DNA from: Dehalobacter sp.
Lineage (GTDB): Bacteria > Bacillota > Desulfitobacteriia > Desulfitobacteriales > Syntrophobotulaceae
Direction of reading: 5' to 3'
NCBI GenBank assembly: GCA_023667845.1
Contig: JAMPIU010000095.1
Coordinates: 103,863 to 167,862, forward strand
DNA length: 64,000 nucleotides
Made by a program: the position numbers and the translations under genes
In this document: positions 7,248 through 15,717 of the stretch, in pieces
How the letters are laid out: every line of letters starts with the position of its first letter
Position numbering within the stretch: the first letter of the stretch is position 1
Notes under the pieces: model-generated
Seen by the model: the letters and a program-made list of their open reading frames with translations, nothing else
The model's database searches: none
What the model was told of the DNA's origin: nothing

Positions 7248-8528
7248 ATGGAGACCACACTGGAAGTATGGAGGAAGTATCTGGAAAATGGAATCAAATG
7301 CTTGGGTGACGGAAACACTGAAGAAGCTGAAAAAAGTCTGCAGATAAGCCTTATCGAGGCTGAAACACTGGAAATACCGGTGATTATTGCTTTTTCCCAG
7401 CGCTTGCTCGCAGCGGTCCAGGTGAAAAATAACAAATTGAATGATGCCGAAGCCGGATTCCGAAGGGCACTGGCCTGCTGCAAACAGCTGCATAACAATA
7501 AGGGGATTGCTGAAGCCAGGGCCGGATTGGCCAGCGTTTATTTCAGCCAGGGGAAGAATGCCAAAGCCATTTATTTATATAAGCAGGCTATCAGGGACTA
7601 TCCGAGAGAAGCATCATCCCCGCGTTTAGCGGCCTTGTACTCCGATCTGGGCCAGGTTTATATAAAAATTAAAGAGTGGCAGGCTGCAGAAGAGACTTTT
7701 CTGCATGCCGAGAATCTCTGCCGGAAACATGGTTATCTGAGTGGGGAGGCAGAGATCAGCCTCTGTTTGGGAGAAATGTATTACAGTCAGGGGCAGAGAA
7801 TTGCGGCGCAGGAAAGATTTTATCATGCCGCGAAGATCTATGCCAGGTTAGGCGAACAGGTTTCTCTGGCTAATGCGCTGCAATATATCGCCTTCTTGTA
7901 CTTTGAAAAAGACAGGCTGCCGGAAGCCCTGCTTTTGCAGCAGAGAGTTGTTGCGCTGTATTTGAAAAACGGCCGTGATCATGAAGTCAGTGAAAGTTAT
8001 TTCATGTTAAGTAATCTTCTTCAATGTTCGAAATTGCTGGATGAAGCAATCAGCAGCCTTGAGTTGTCCATTCAATACCATCAAGGAAGCGAATTCGGCT
8101 TTGCTGTGCGTTATTACAGTCTGGCCATCCTGTTGATTATGAAACAGGATTACTCGGAGGCGAAGAAACAGTATCTGGAAGCTCTGAAGTATTTCCAGTT
8201 CTTTGGTGACAGCTCCAAGATCGGCGAAATCAGCGAAGAATTAACATATCTTATCCGCTACGAGGATACTTTGTTTCAGGAGAATCTGTACAAACTGCTC
8301 GGCAAAAGGTTTTATGACGAGCCGGAACTGCCGAAAGGAGAAGCGATGTTAAAGCTTGCCAATCTTTTGATGAAGAAAGGCAAAAATATGGAAGCGCTGC
8401 GCTGCGGCTGGATCGCGCTGGTGTACGCCAGGTCGCTGCAGGATGAAACAAAAGAAATTGAGCTGCTGATTCAGGATTTGTCCCAGACTATCAGATATCA
8501 GAAAAAGACCTCCCGACTTTATCGGTAA
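7248..8528 (+). CDS. tetratricopeptide repeat protein
   Basis: 426 residues, ATG 7248 behind CAGGAGGG. At least seven TPR units of ~34-40 residues can be read, each with the W/L-G-Y-A-F-A-P type spacing, for example NKGIAEARAGLASVYFSQGKNAKAIYLYKQA, then LAALYSDLGQVYIKIKEWQAAEETF, EAEISLCLGEMYYSQGQRIAAQERF and FAVRYYSLAILLIMKQDYSEAKKQY. There is no signal peptide, DNA-binding or enzyme domain, so it is a cytoplasmic scaffold or regulatory partner. Rap-type and AimR-type regulators share this build, but an N-terminal three-helix Rap bundle is not evident. Tandem repeats sit immediately upstream. The target is unknown. Confidence 0.8.
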   Translation: METTLEVWRKYLENGIKCLGDGNTEEAEKSLQISLIEAETLEIPVIIAFSQRLLAAVQVKNNKLNDAEAGFRRALACCKQLHNNKGIAEARAGLASVYFSQGKNAKAIYLYKQAIRDYPREASSPRLAALYSDLGQVYIKIKEWQAAEETFLHAENLCRKHGYLSGEAEISLCLGEMYYSQGQRIAAQERFYHAAKIYARLGEQVSLANALQYIAFLYFEKDRLPEALLLQQRVVALYLKNGRDHEVSESYFMLSNLLQCSKLLDEAISSLELSIQYHQGSEFGFAVRYYSLAILLIMKQDYSEAKKQYLEALKYFQFFGDSSKIGEISEELTYLIRYEDTLFQENLYKLLGKRFYDEPELPKGEAMLKLANLLMKKGKNMEALRCGWIALVYARSLQDETKEIELLIQDLSQTIRYQKKTSRLYR

Positions 8529-8647
8529 AATCGTCTTAGAACTTTCAGAATGTAATTATACTTTCTGATATACCGAAAAAGGACTGTGAAAAAAATTGGG
8601 AATAGGTTAGAATAGATTATAAGCCAAAATAAGGTGGAGATGTTCAC

Positions 8648-9181
8648 TTGAATCAACATGATCAGGTTCTGCTTGAAAGCTTTGAACGGATTTATTGTCT
8701 TTTAGAAAAAGAAACCCAAAATTTAACGGAGATCAAATCGGCTTATGCTGAAAAAATTCGCCAGTGGGAGGATGAGATCAAAGCGTATGCGATGATGATA
8801 GAGGAAATCTCCGTTCCGGCCAGGTTTATTCTTGAGCATATCCTGTCCCTGAAATTTAAGTCCGGTCAGATGGCAGTGGAAGCTGAGAATATCACCCAGG
8901 GTTTTTCTGGAATAGGGGACATCCGTGTGGAAAAATTCGGCATTATCAAAATCTCCACTGGAAACTTACAGCTTAGCTGGCGCGATGAACTGTATAATTA
9001 CTTATTTTATCCTGATAAGGTGGAATTGCGGACAAACGACGAAAGGACGACGATTAAACTGTTCTTTTCCCAGCAATTTGACGGGAAGGATATTCAAAGA
9101 TTTTCTGCGGTTACGGAAAGCCGTCAGTTGTTATATATTCACCCAGCATTGAAAAAGTATTTAGAACCATGTCAATCCTAA
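8648..9181 (+). CDS. hypothetical protein with N-terminal coiled coil
   Basis: 177 residues from a TTG start with AAGGTGGAG 7 nt upstream. The first ~55 residues are a charged helix (LESFERIYCLLEKETQNLTEIKSAYAEKI), likely a coiled coil. The C-terminal ~100 residues alternate strands and include FGIIKISTGNLQLSWRDELYNYLFYPDKVELR. No family is recognised. Its stop codon lies inside a 55-bp inverted-repeat element (9163-9217), so the last three codons come from that element, which suggests insertion at the 3' end or a terminator that evolved from it. It may be expressed separately from glnA. Confidence 0.6.
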   Translation: MNQHDQVLLESFERIYCLLEKETQNLTEIKSAYAEKIRQWEDEIKAYAMMIEEISVPARFILEHILSLKFKSGQMAVEAENITQGFSGIGDIRVEKFGIIKISTGNLQLSWRDELYNYLFYPDKVELRTNDERTTIKLFFSQQFDGKDIQRFSAVTESRQLLYIHPALKKYLEPCQS

Positions 9182-9217
9182 AATTTTAAATATAAGATTT
9201 ATGGTTGACATGGTACT
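9163..9217. repeat. short inverted-repeat element, AGTACC family (copy 1)
   Basis: Ends AGAACCATGTCAA (9163-9175) and TTGACATGGTACT (9205-9217) are inverted with 12 of 13 matches. The same ends occur at 10629-10794 and 20779-20828. It overlaps the stop codon of the gene at 8648-9181. Confidence 0.65.
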
Positions 9218-9259
9218 GTAGGAGTAAAAGTTTTAAACAATTGAAGGGAGCGCTGAGAA

Positions 9260-10588
9260 TTGAATTATACGAAAGAAGATGTCTTGCGAGAGGCGTATGA
9301 AAAGGGCGTAAAATTCATGAGACTTCAGTTTACCGATATTTTCGGAGTATTAAAGAATGTCTCTATTCCGGTAGAACAACTTGAGAAAGCCCTGGACGGA
9401 GAAATGATGTTTGACGGTTCTTCCATTGAAGGCTTTGTGCGTATTGAGGAGTCGGACATGTACCTAAGACCCGACCCTGACACATTTGTCGTCTTCCCGT
9501 GGAGGCCTGCTGAAGGCGGGGTAGCGAGACTCATCTGTGATGTCTATAATCCTGACGGGACGCCATTCAACGGTTGCCCCCGCAATACACTAAAAAAAGT
9601 ACTGGCAGAAGCCTCAGAAATGGGTTTCAAATGCTACATAGGACCGGAGCTGGAATTTTTCCTGTTCCATGTCGACACTGAGGGCAGACCGACCCTGATT
9701 ACCCATGATAAAGCCGGTTATTTTGACATGACACCGGTTGATTTAGGGGAGAGTGCCAGAAGAGATATGGTTCTGGCGCTGGAACAGATGAATTTTGAAA
9801 TTGAAGCCTCCCATCATGAAGTTGCTCCCGGACAGCATGAGATTGACTTCAAATATGCCGATGCCTTGGAAATGGCTGATAAAATGGTCACCTTCAGATT
9901 TGTCGTCCGGACGATTGCCCAGCGGCACGGACTGCATGCGACATTTATGCCAAAACCGATCTTTGGGATCAATGGCTCCGGAATGCATGTCAACCAGTCT
10001 TTATTCAAAAATGGCAAAAACGTTTTCTATGATCAGGAAGGACCGATGAACCTTTCGAGCGAAGCGTATCATTATATTGCCGGCATTATGGAGCATGCGA
10101 AGGCTTTCACAGCGATTACCAATCCTACGGTCAATTCGTATAAAAGGCTCGTTCCGGGCTATGAAGCGCCCTGCTATATTGCCTGGTCGGGCCGCAACCG
10201 GAGTCCGCTGATACGTATTCCGGCCAAGAGGGGTTCTTCAACCCGTATTGAGTTAAGAAGCCCGGATCCCTCCTGCAATCCTTATCTGGCTTTAGCGGTC
10301 CAGATTAAGGCCGGACTGGATGGGATCAAACGGAAACTTAACCCGCCCGAAGCCGTTGATTTGAATATTTTTGCCATGGATGACAGGCAAAGAAAAGAGA
10401 TGGGGATTGACTCGCTTCCCGGAGATCTCAAAGAGGCTTTAACGCTATTAAGCAATGATGAAGTCATCAAAGATGCCCTCGGCGAGCACATCTATTCCCG
10501 ATTTGTTGCAGCAAAGACCGAAGAATATGACAGCTTCCGCATCGCCGTGCATAAATGGGAAATCGACAGATATCTCGAAATATATTAG
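9260..10588 (+). CDS. glnA: glutamine synthetase, type I (alpha)
   Basis: 442 residues from TTG 9260 with GAAGGGA upstream; Bacillus GlnA is 444. Condenses ammonia and glutamate with ATP as a cytoplasmic dodecamer. Motifs: [34 protein letters not shown], the catalytic [45 protein letters not shown], the glutamate-binding NRSPLIRIP and the [18 protein letters not shown] region. It lacks the ~25-residue insert and the adenylylation-tyrosine region of the beta type, so control should be by feedback and GlnR-like proteins. No glnR is adjacent, unlike in Bacillus. Repeat elements flank the gene on both sides (9163-9217 and 10629-10794). Confidence 0.96.
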   Translation: MNYTKEDVLREAYEKGVKFMRLQFTDIFGVLKNVSIPVEQLEKALDGEMMFDGSSIEGFVRIEESDMYLRPDPDTFVVFPWRPAEGGVARLICDVYNPDGTPFNGCPRNTLKKVLAEASEMGFKCYIGPELEFFLFHVDTEGRPTLITHDKAGYFDMTPVDLGESARRDMVLALEQMNFEIEASHHEVAPGQHEIDFKYADALEMADKMVTFRFVVRTIAQRHGLHATFMPKPIFGINGSGMHVNQSLFKNGKNVFYDQEGPMNLSSEAYHYIAGIMEHAKAFTAITNPTVNSYKRLVPGYEAPCYIAWSGRNRSPLIRIPAKRGSSTRIELRSPDPSCNPYLALAVQIKAGLDGIKRKLNPPEAVDLNIFAMDDRQRKEMGIDSLPGDLKEALTLLSNDEVIKDALGEHIYSRFVAAKTEEYDSFRIAVHKWEIDRYLEIY

Positions 10589-10628
10589 CCGCAGAGCACG
10601 CGTAATGATAGATGGCTAAAATTGTCAA

Positions 10629-10794
10629 CCTAGTACCTTGTCAACTTTAAAACTGTAATATAATGGGGAGCAGATTTCTTTTAAGACAAGGCGGAGGATT
10701 GAGGCATACCGAGCGTATGGTGATTGACGACAACGCAGTATTAACAGAAATCTGCCGCCAGGATATATAGATTTAGGGTTGACATGGTACTAGG
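10629..10794. mobile_element. MITE-like 166-bp element, AGTACC family (copy 2)
   Basis: Terminal repeats CCTAGTACCTTGTCAAC (10629-10645) and GTTGACATGGTACTAGG (10778-10794) are inverted with 16 of 17 matches. Nested inside is a second inverted pair, GCAGATTTCTTTTAA (10670-10684) and TTAACAGAAATCTGC (10741-10755). It has no coding capacity. The ends match copies at 9163-9217 and 20779-20828. Mobility is inferred only from the repeated ends. Confidence 0.65.
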
Positions 10795-10795
10795 C

Positions 10796-10828
10796 AAGGG
10801 TTAGGGATATATTCCTTAACCCTTATTC
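10796..10828 (+). terminator. hairpin, possible glnA terminator
   Basis: AAGGGTTAGGG (10796-10806) pairs with CCTTAACCCTT (10814-10824), followed by ATTCTT, a weak T-tract. It lies just outside the MITE-like element. Confidence 0.5.
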
Positions 10829-10951
10829 TTCCCTGGTACCGCGTTGAATTATGTTAGCTATCCTGCTCCGCCCACAGCGGAACTGTGGCCCTCCATGACA
10901 TTAACATAAAAAATCGGTGAGTAAGTTTTCTCGCAGGGGGTATTCTAAACA

Positions 10952-11926
10952 GTGTTTATCAGCCAGTTCAACCAATTAGCTTTTCAATACATAGAGAATT
11001 ATGAAGTACAAAAGGCGCCCCCGGTTACGATAATTGCCGGCCAGGAAGGACTGGGCAAGACCCAGCTACTGAATTGTATCCTGCAAAAGATGAAGCCGCA
11101 AAAGGTGAAGACTGTCCTGATCGATGCAGATAAATTTTCAAAGAAATTTGCGTTTGCGGCCCAAAATGGCAGCCTTAACAGCTTTCGTCGCTCTGTGCGT
11201 TCTAATGACCTTTTCCTGCTTGATAATATTAATGTGCTGCAAGGGAAAAAGAAAACACTTGAAGAACTGTTCCATACCGTAGATACCATTCTGGCACAAG
11301 GCGGAAAGACGGTCATTACATATCAGGGCAGTACACCCAACTTTGACTTTTTGAACCAGCGGTTTGCATCAAGGCTTAAAAGCGGATTTTTCCTCTATTT
11401 AAAGGACCCGGCAGCCGAGGAGATCGAGCATTTCATCGCGTATCGTCTTACCGGAGATTTGTTTCAGGAGATCCTGCCCTGCCAGTCGGCGCTTCTTTCC
11501 GGAATTAAAAATATGAAGCAGGCTGTAAAGATTGCTGAACAGCTAAAAAAAGACATTCAGCCGGCAAACTTTGCGGAGGAGAAAATCCATGTACCTCAGT
11601 CCGAAAAATTATTTCACTTTCCAGGCATTGGAGAACAGGCCAATCTCGTTGTTTCTATCGTTTGTGAATGCTGCGGTTTGGAAAAAGACAAAGTCCTGGG
11701 CAGTACGAAAAAAAGGGAGATTGTGGAAGCAAGGCAAATGGTGTATCTCCTGCTGCATGAGATATTTCAGTGCCCCTATCGTGATATTGCGTCCTATTTT
11801 CGAAAAAACACCGGAAGTCTGACAAATCAGTCTGAAAAGATACGGGAGAGAAAACAGGCGTTGTTTGAAACTTTATGTAAAAAACTGTATAATGCTGAAA
11901 AGGAGAGATCTTATGGGCGCGGATAG
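10952..11926 (+). CDS. DnaA-like AAA+ protein lacking the N-terminal domain
   Basis: 324 residues from GTG 10952 with GCAGGGGG upstream. Residues ~20-150 carry a AAA+ core: Walker A AGQEGLGKTQLLN, Walker B LFLLDNIN, sensor-like TVITYQGSTPNF and an arginine-bearing RFASRLKSG, in the same order as in DnaA (LFIYG..GLGKTHL, LLIDDIQ, RLRSRF). Residues ~225-310 resemble DnaA domain IV: VLGSTKKREIVEARQMVYLL matches the DnaA box-binding basic loop region. The usual DnaA signature DHTTVxHA is replaced by NTGSLTNQS. DnaA domains I and II are absent. It is therefore a DnaA paralogue or Hda/DnaD-like regulator, not the main initiator. Its end overlaps pfkA by 14 nt, indicating co-translation. Confidence 0.8.
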   Translation: MFISQFNQLAFQYIENYEVQKAPPVTIIAGQEGLGKTQLLNCILQKMKPQKVKTVLIDADKFSKKFAFAAQNGSLNSFRRSVRSNDLFLLDNINVLQGKKKTLEELFHTVDTILAQGGKTVITYQGSTPNFDFLNQRFASRLKSGFFLYLKDPAAEEIEHFIAYRLTGDLFQEILPCQSALLSGIKNMKQAVKIAEQLKKDIQPANFAEEKIHVPQSEKLFHFPGIGEQANLVVSIVCECCGLEKDKVLGSTKKREIVEARQMVYLLLHEIFQCPYRDIASYFRKNTGSLTNQSEKIRERKQALFETLCKKLYNAEKERSYGRG

Positions 11927-12881
11927 CAAGGTTGCAGTTTTAACCAGCGGAGGGGATGCTCCCGGAATGAACACCGCGATACGGGCGGTTGTTCGCAAGG
12001 GCATTTACCATGATCTCCGGGTATATGGGGTTTTCCATGGTTATGATGGGCTTCTGCGCGGTGAAATAAAAGAAATGGAGCTGGGTTCAGTTGCAGATAT
12101 TGTGCATCGCGGCGGAACAGTCCTGAAAACTGCCAGATGTGAAGAAATGTTTACAGCTGAAGGCCAGCGTCAGGCCGCGGATCAGCTGAAGGCCAAAGGA
12201 ATCGAAGCGCTCGTGGTCATTGGCGGAGATGGTTCTTACCGCGGAGCAAAAAAACTTGCCGAATGGGGTATCAAAGTCATTGGCGTGCCGGGTACGATTG
12301 ACAATGACATTGCCGGCACAGATTCAACGATTGGTTTTGACACGGCGGTGAACACCGTTGTTGAGGCTGTAAGCAAATTAAGAGATACCGCTTCATCCCA
12401 TGAACGGACTTTTCTTGTCGAAGTCATGGGCAGAAACTGCGGAGATATTGCCCTCCACTCAGGACTCGCGATTGGTGCCGAATCGATCCTGACTCCCGAA
12501 ATTCCTTTTGATCTTCAGGAAATCAGTGAGAAACTGCTGCGGGGATATCGGAGAGGAAAAAATCACAGTATTATTATTTGTGCCGAAGGAGCAGGGGATA
12601 TCCGTGAAATTGCTTCAGGCTTAAAAAAATATTCCGGATTGGAAAACCGAGTGACGATTCTCGGTCACATTCAACGCGGAGGAGCGCCCTCGGCGGCCGA
12701 TTCTTTGCTTGGAGCAATGATGGGCGGCAAGGCCATTGAAGCGCTGATGGAGGGAAAATCTGAGGTGATGATCTCTCATTTCCAAAATGAGATTGTGGAC
12801 AGGCCACTGGAACTCGCTTTTAAGGAAAAGAAAATGTTTAACCGTAAGCTCTATGAGCTGGCTAACGAGCTGGCTATTTAA
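11913..12881 (+). CDS. pfkA: ATP-dependent 6-phosphofructokinase
   Basis: 322 residues from ATG 11913 (AAGGAGAG upstream); Bacillus PfkA is 319. Phosphorylates fructose 6-phosphate to fructose 1,6-bisphosphate, the committed step of glycolysis. Motifs: TSGGDAPGMNTAIRAVV, VVIGGDGSYRGA (ATP site; G-G-D-G-S marks the ATP rather than PPi type), VPGTIDNDIAGTDSTIGFDTA (catalytic TIDND) and VEVMGRNCGDIAL. An in-frame start at 11865 is possible but would read far into the DnaA-like gene and has no ribosome site. pyk, the common partner, does not follow. Confidence 0.96.
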   Translation: MGADSKVAVLTSGGDAPGMNTAIRAVVRKGIYHDLRVYGVFHGYDGLLRGEIKEMELGSVADIVHRGGTVLKTARCEEMFTAEGQRQAADQLKAKGIEALVVIGGDGSYRGAKKLAEWGIKVIGVPGTIDNDIAGTDSTIGFDTAVNTVVEAVSKLRDTASSHERTFLVEVMGRNCGDIALHSGLAIGAESILTPEIPFDLQEISEKLLRGYRRGKNHSIIICAEGAGDIREIASGLKKYSGLENRVTILGHIQRGGAPSAADSLLGAMMGGKAIEALMEGKSEVMISHFQNEIVDRPLELAFKEKKMFNRKLYELANELAI

Positions 12882-12912
12882 CGATATATAACTTTGCGAG
12901 GTGGGAAGAGAA

Positions 12913-15054
12913 GTGGAGACTGTTTTTGCCCTTGATATCGGCACCAGAGTCGTTATTGGACTTGTGGCGCAAAAGAGTGAATCGGGATATGAAGTCATAG
13001 CCAGTGCGCGGACCGAACATACGCAAAGGGCGATGTATGACGGACAGGTTCATGATGTGAACGAAGTCGCTAAAGCTGTATCCTATGTAAAGCATGAACT
13101 TGAGCATAAACTAAACTGCAAATTGACAAAAGTGGCTGTGGCTGCAGCAGGCAGGGCACTTTGTACCGAAACAGCGACGGTCACGAGAGAGGAAGTTCTG
13201 CCGACACACTGGGAACAGGAAGAAGTCCTGGCCATGGAAATGGAAGCTGTCCAAAAGGCCATGAAGAAAATCTCGGCTGAAGAGACAGATAATATCCTAT
13301 TCTACTGTGTCGGATACAGTACGGTGAAGCAGCTGCTCGAAGACCAGCAGATTACAACGCTGGTCGGGCAGAGGGGAAAAAAAGCAGAAATCACGGTTAT
13401 TTCTTCGTTTTTACCGAGAACGGTTGTCGATGGCCTTATTGCAGTTTTAGCAAGGGCGGGGCTTGAGATGGCCAGTTTGACGCTGGAACCGATTGCCGCC
13501 GGACTGGCCGCAATTCCCGGAGATATGAGAAGACTGAATCTGGCCCTCGTGGATATCGGGGCAGGGACAGCAGATATTGCATTTACCAAGGAAGGCACTT
13601 TCTTTGCCTATGGAATGGTGCCCATGGCCGGCGATGAGGTCACAGAAGCAATCTGTTCCAATTATCTGGTCGATTTTCAGGAAGGCGAAAGGATTAAAAA
13701 ACAGCTGAACGGGAACGATCCAAATCCAAACAGCCTGATTGACATCGTCAATTTCTTCGGAGCCAGGTCCTCTGTCACACGTCAGGAAATTCTGGATGTC
13801 ATTAAACCGACCGTTCAGGTGATTGCCGAAAGGATCGGCGGAGAAATCCTGCTGCTGAATAACAGCTGTTCACCCCAGGCTGTGATCATGGTCGGGGGAG
13901 GTAGCCTTACTCCCTTGATGGGAGATATTTTGTCAAAGGTGATTAATCTTTCCCGGGGTAGAATCGGCATTCAAGTCCGCGAAAGGTTGTCCGCGGTCTC
14001 CGGCCAGGAAGAAGATTTATTTGGTTCGGATGTCATTACGCCGATAGGAATTGCAATTTCCGCGCTGGATAATAAAGGTCTCCATTATTATGCAGTCAAT
14101 GTAAATAACACGAATATTCCGTTGTTTGAACTGCAGCTTGCTACGGTGGCGGAAGGGCTTCTCGCAGCAGGCATCCAGCCGAAAACGTTCTTTGGACGTC
14201 CGGGATCGGCGCTGATCTATAAGCTAAACGGTGAGATTCAGGTTATTAAAGGAGAGTTGGGAAGTCCAGCGGTGATTACAGTCAATGGCCAGTCGGCCAA
14301 GCTGGATCAGAGGCTTAGTCAGGGTGACGAGGTCACCTTTATGCCGGGTCATTCAGGAGAAGATGCCAAAGCGCAGGTCAAAGATGTCATTTCCCGGCCC
14401 GCAGCGAAGAAGATTATCTGGGATGGCAAGGAAGAGGAATTCAATCCGTTCATCTATCTGAACAATAAACCGGCAGATGAAGAAGACTGGCTTGAGGATG
14501 GCTGCAGCCTGCTTGTAAAAATGAATGAAACGCTCTATGATTTACTGGCCATGAAAGGCATTAATCTCAATAAAATAAACAAAAAGAAAATCAAAGTCAA
14601 CAATCAGCCCCGGGAACTGGTATCGGATATGGAGATTATCGTAAATGGTTACGCTGTAACCAAAGACTGTGTTATTAATAACAACGATCGTATCGATATT
14701 CTTGAGAAAAAAATATTGATCAGGGATTTGGCGCTGGAAGCCGAACCGATGATTTTTACGGTTAACGGAGAAGCGTTCAGTTTACCGCCGCTTGAAGCAA
14801 AGATCTACTGCAAAGGAAGGGTCATTCAGGAAGATGAGCCTATCGAAGACGGTATGGAAATCAGAGTGGAAGGTTTTTCGCGCAAACCCATTTTGTCGGA
14901 ACTATTTCCGTATATAAATCTTGCTGAAAACTCAATTTCGGGCGGAAAACTGGAAATGCAGGTCAATGGCAGTGAAGCTCATTTTACGACCGAGCTGAAT
15001 CAGGGAGACCGTATTATTGTCAACTGGATCAACAAATTTGCGCTCGCCAGATAA
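12913..15054 (+). CDS. FtsA-like actin-family ATPase with long C-terminal extension
   Basis: 713 residues from GTG 12913 (GAGGTGGG upstream). Residues ~5-370 are an actin-like fold: phosphate-1 loop FALDIGTRVVIGLV, an SHS2/1C-like insert at ~80-180, phosphate-2 ALVDIGAGTADIA and the adenosine loop VIMVGGGSLTPLMG. This is the FtsA/PilM arrangement. After ~370 come ~340 residues of strand-rich repeats (VTVNGQSAKLDQRLSQGDEV, IKVNNQPRELVSDMEIIVNG, FTVNGEAFSLPPLEAK), which look like two or more small beta-grasp or S1-like modules. The usual FtsA amphipathic membrane helix at the C-terminus is not seen. A role in division or cell-surface assembly is inferred from the family. It follows pfkA closely and may share its transcript. 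Confidence 0.75.
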   Translation: METVFALDIGTRVVIGLVAQKSESGYEVIASARTEHTQRAMYDGQVHDVNEVAKAVSYVKHELEHKLNCKLTKVAVAAAGRALCTETATVTREEVLPTHWEQEEVLAMEMEAVQKAMKKISAEETDNILFYCVGYSTVKQLLEDQQITTLVGQRGKKAEITVISSFLPRTVVDGLIAVLARAGLEMASLTLEPIAAGLAAIPGDMRRLNLALVDIGAGTADIAFTKEGTFFAYGMVPMAGDEVTEAICSNYLVDFQEGERIKKQLNGNDPNPNSLIDIVNFFGARSSVTRQEILDVIKPTVQVIAERIGGEILLLNNSCSPQAVIMVGGGSLTPLMGDILSKVINLSRGRIGIQVRERLSAVSGQEEDLFGSDVITPIGIAISALDNKGLHYYAVNVNNTNIPLFELQLATVAEGLLAAGIQPKTFFGRPGSALIYKLNGEIQVIKGELGSPAVITVNGQSAKLDQRLSQGDEVTFMPGHSGEDAKAQVKDVISRPAAKKIIWDGKEEEFNPFIYLNNKPADEEDWLEDGCSLLVKMNETLYDLLAMKGINLNKINKKKIKVNNQPRELVSDMEIIVNGYAVTKDCVINNNDRIDILEKKILIRDLALEAEPMIFTVNGEAFSLPPLEAKIYCKGRVIQEDEPIEDGMEIRVEGFSRKPILSELFPYINLAENSISGGKLEMQVNGSEAHFTTELNQGDRIIVNWINKFALAR

Positions 15055-15080
15055 AAAAAGAAAACCCCCAGCTGGGGGCG
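15051..15080 (-). terminator. terminator for the minus-strand gene at 15232-15600
   Basis: CCCCCAGCTGGGGG (15065-15078) is followed, on the minus strand, by TTTTCTTTTTTTAT. A second small hairpin, TAGGCC-aag-GGCCTA (15082-15096), abuts it. The T-tract overlaps the end of the FtsA-like gene. Confidence 0.65.
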
Positions 15081-15231
15081 ATAGGCCAAGGGCCTAGGTG
15101 GAAAGGGTTAAGGAGTATACACCCAGCAGTATAGTCGGAAACAGCCGTACTTGTCCCGTTTTTTCACCCAACAGCATGTTCTGGAGGGTGAATAGTTCAG
15201 GAGAGCGGTTTAACGCACTACATGGACCGCG

Positions 15232-15600
15232 TCATTTCTTCATCACGGCTCCGATACTCCCACCGATCACACCCGCTATGGGACTAATCAGGACTTTCTT
15301 GAGCAGTATTTTCCAAGAAGGATCACCCGCATAGAAAATGTAATAAATCAATAGGGTGACCACAAAAAAACCGATTCCAACAGCCAGTCCGTACAGAAGT
15401 CCTCTTGCTCCGGATTGATACGCAATGTAAAAACTGGCGATGAGTACGCCAATTCCGGCAGCGAGCAGCGAGTAAAGGAAAGATTCCTGCACCGAAGTAA
15501 AAAAGTAGACCAGACTCAGAACAACGGTCAGCAGAAATGAGATAACAATGGCCAGCGCTATACCTTTGGTAACTAACGACAGCTGAAACGGTTTTGACAT
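15232..15600 (-). CDS. TIGR04086-type small membrane protein
   Basis: 122 residues from the ATG at 15600, chosen for the GGGAGG upstream on the minus strand. Four membrane segments: GIALAIVISFLLTVVLSLVYFF, SLLAAGIGVLIASFYIAY, LLYGLAVGIGFFVVTLLIYYIF and a last helix SPIAGVIGGSIGAVM. The glycine spacing and length match the TIGR04086 family found beside many Firmicute genes; function unknown. It is transcribed against the FtsA-like gene and ends at the terminator at 15051-15080. The 177 bp between its stop and the FtsA-like stop contain no gene I support. Confidence 0.75.
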   Translation of the reverse strand: MSKPFQLSLVTKGIALAIVISFLLTVVLSLVYFFTSVQESFLYSLLAAGIGVLIASFYIAYQSGARGLLYGLAVGIGFFVVTLLIYYIFYAGDPSWKILLKKVLISPIAGVIGGSIGAVMKK

Positions 15601-15717
15601 ACGGCAGCCTCCCTTTTCTCCAATTTCTGTACACCATATGCTTGGCCCATATAACTTATGACTTAAAAGCTTAGACAAAGTTTGAAATAAAAAAGGTTTA
15701 GGGAGAAGGCGATCAAG

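Noticed and set aside
10834..10843. TGGTACCGCG, the T-box antiterminator core
   Set aside because: No stem I, no specifier loop and no terminator/antiterminator pair around it, and the next gene is not an amino-acid gene; likely chance.
15098..15334. Plus-strand frame over the TIGR04086-type gene
   Set aside because: No good ribosome site and it overlaps a minus-strand membrane gene that is well supported.
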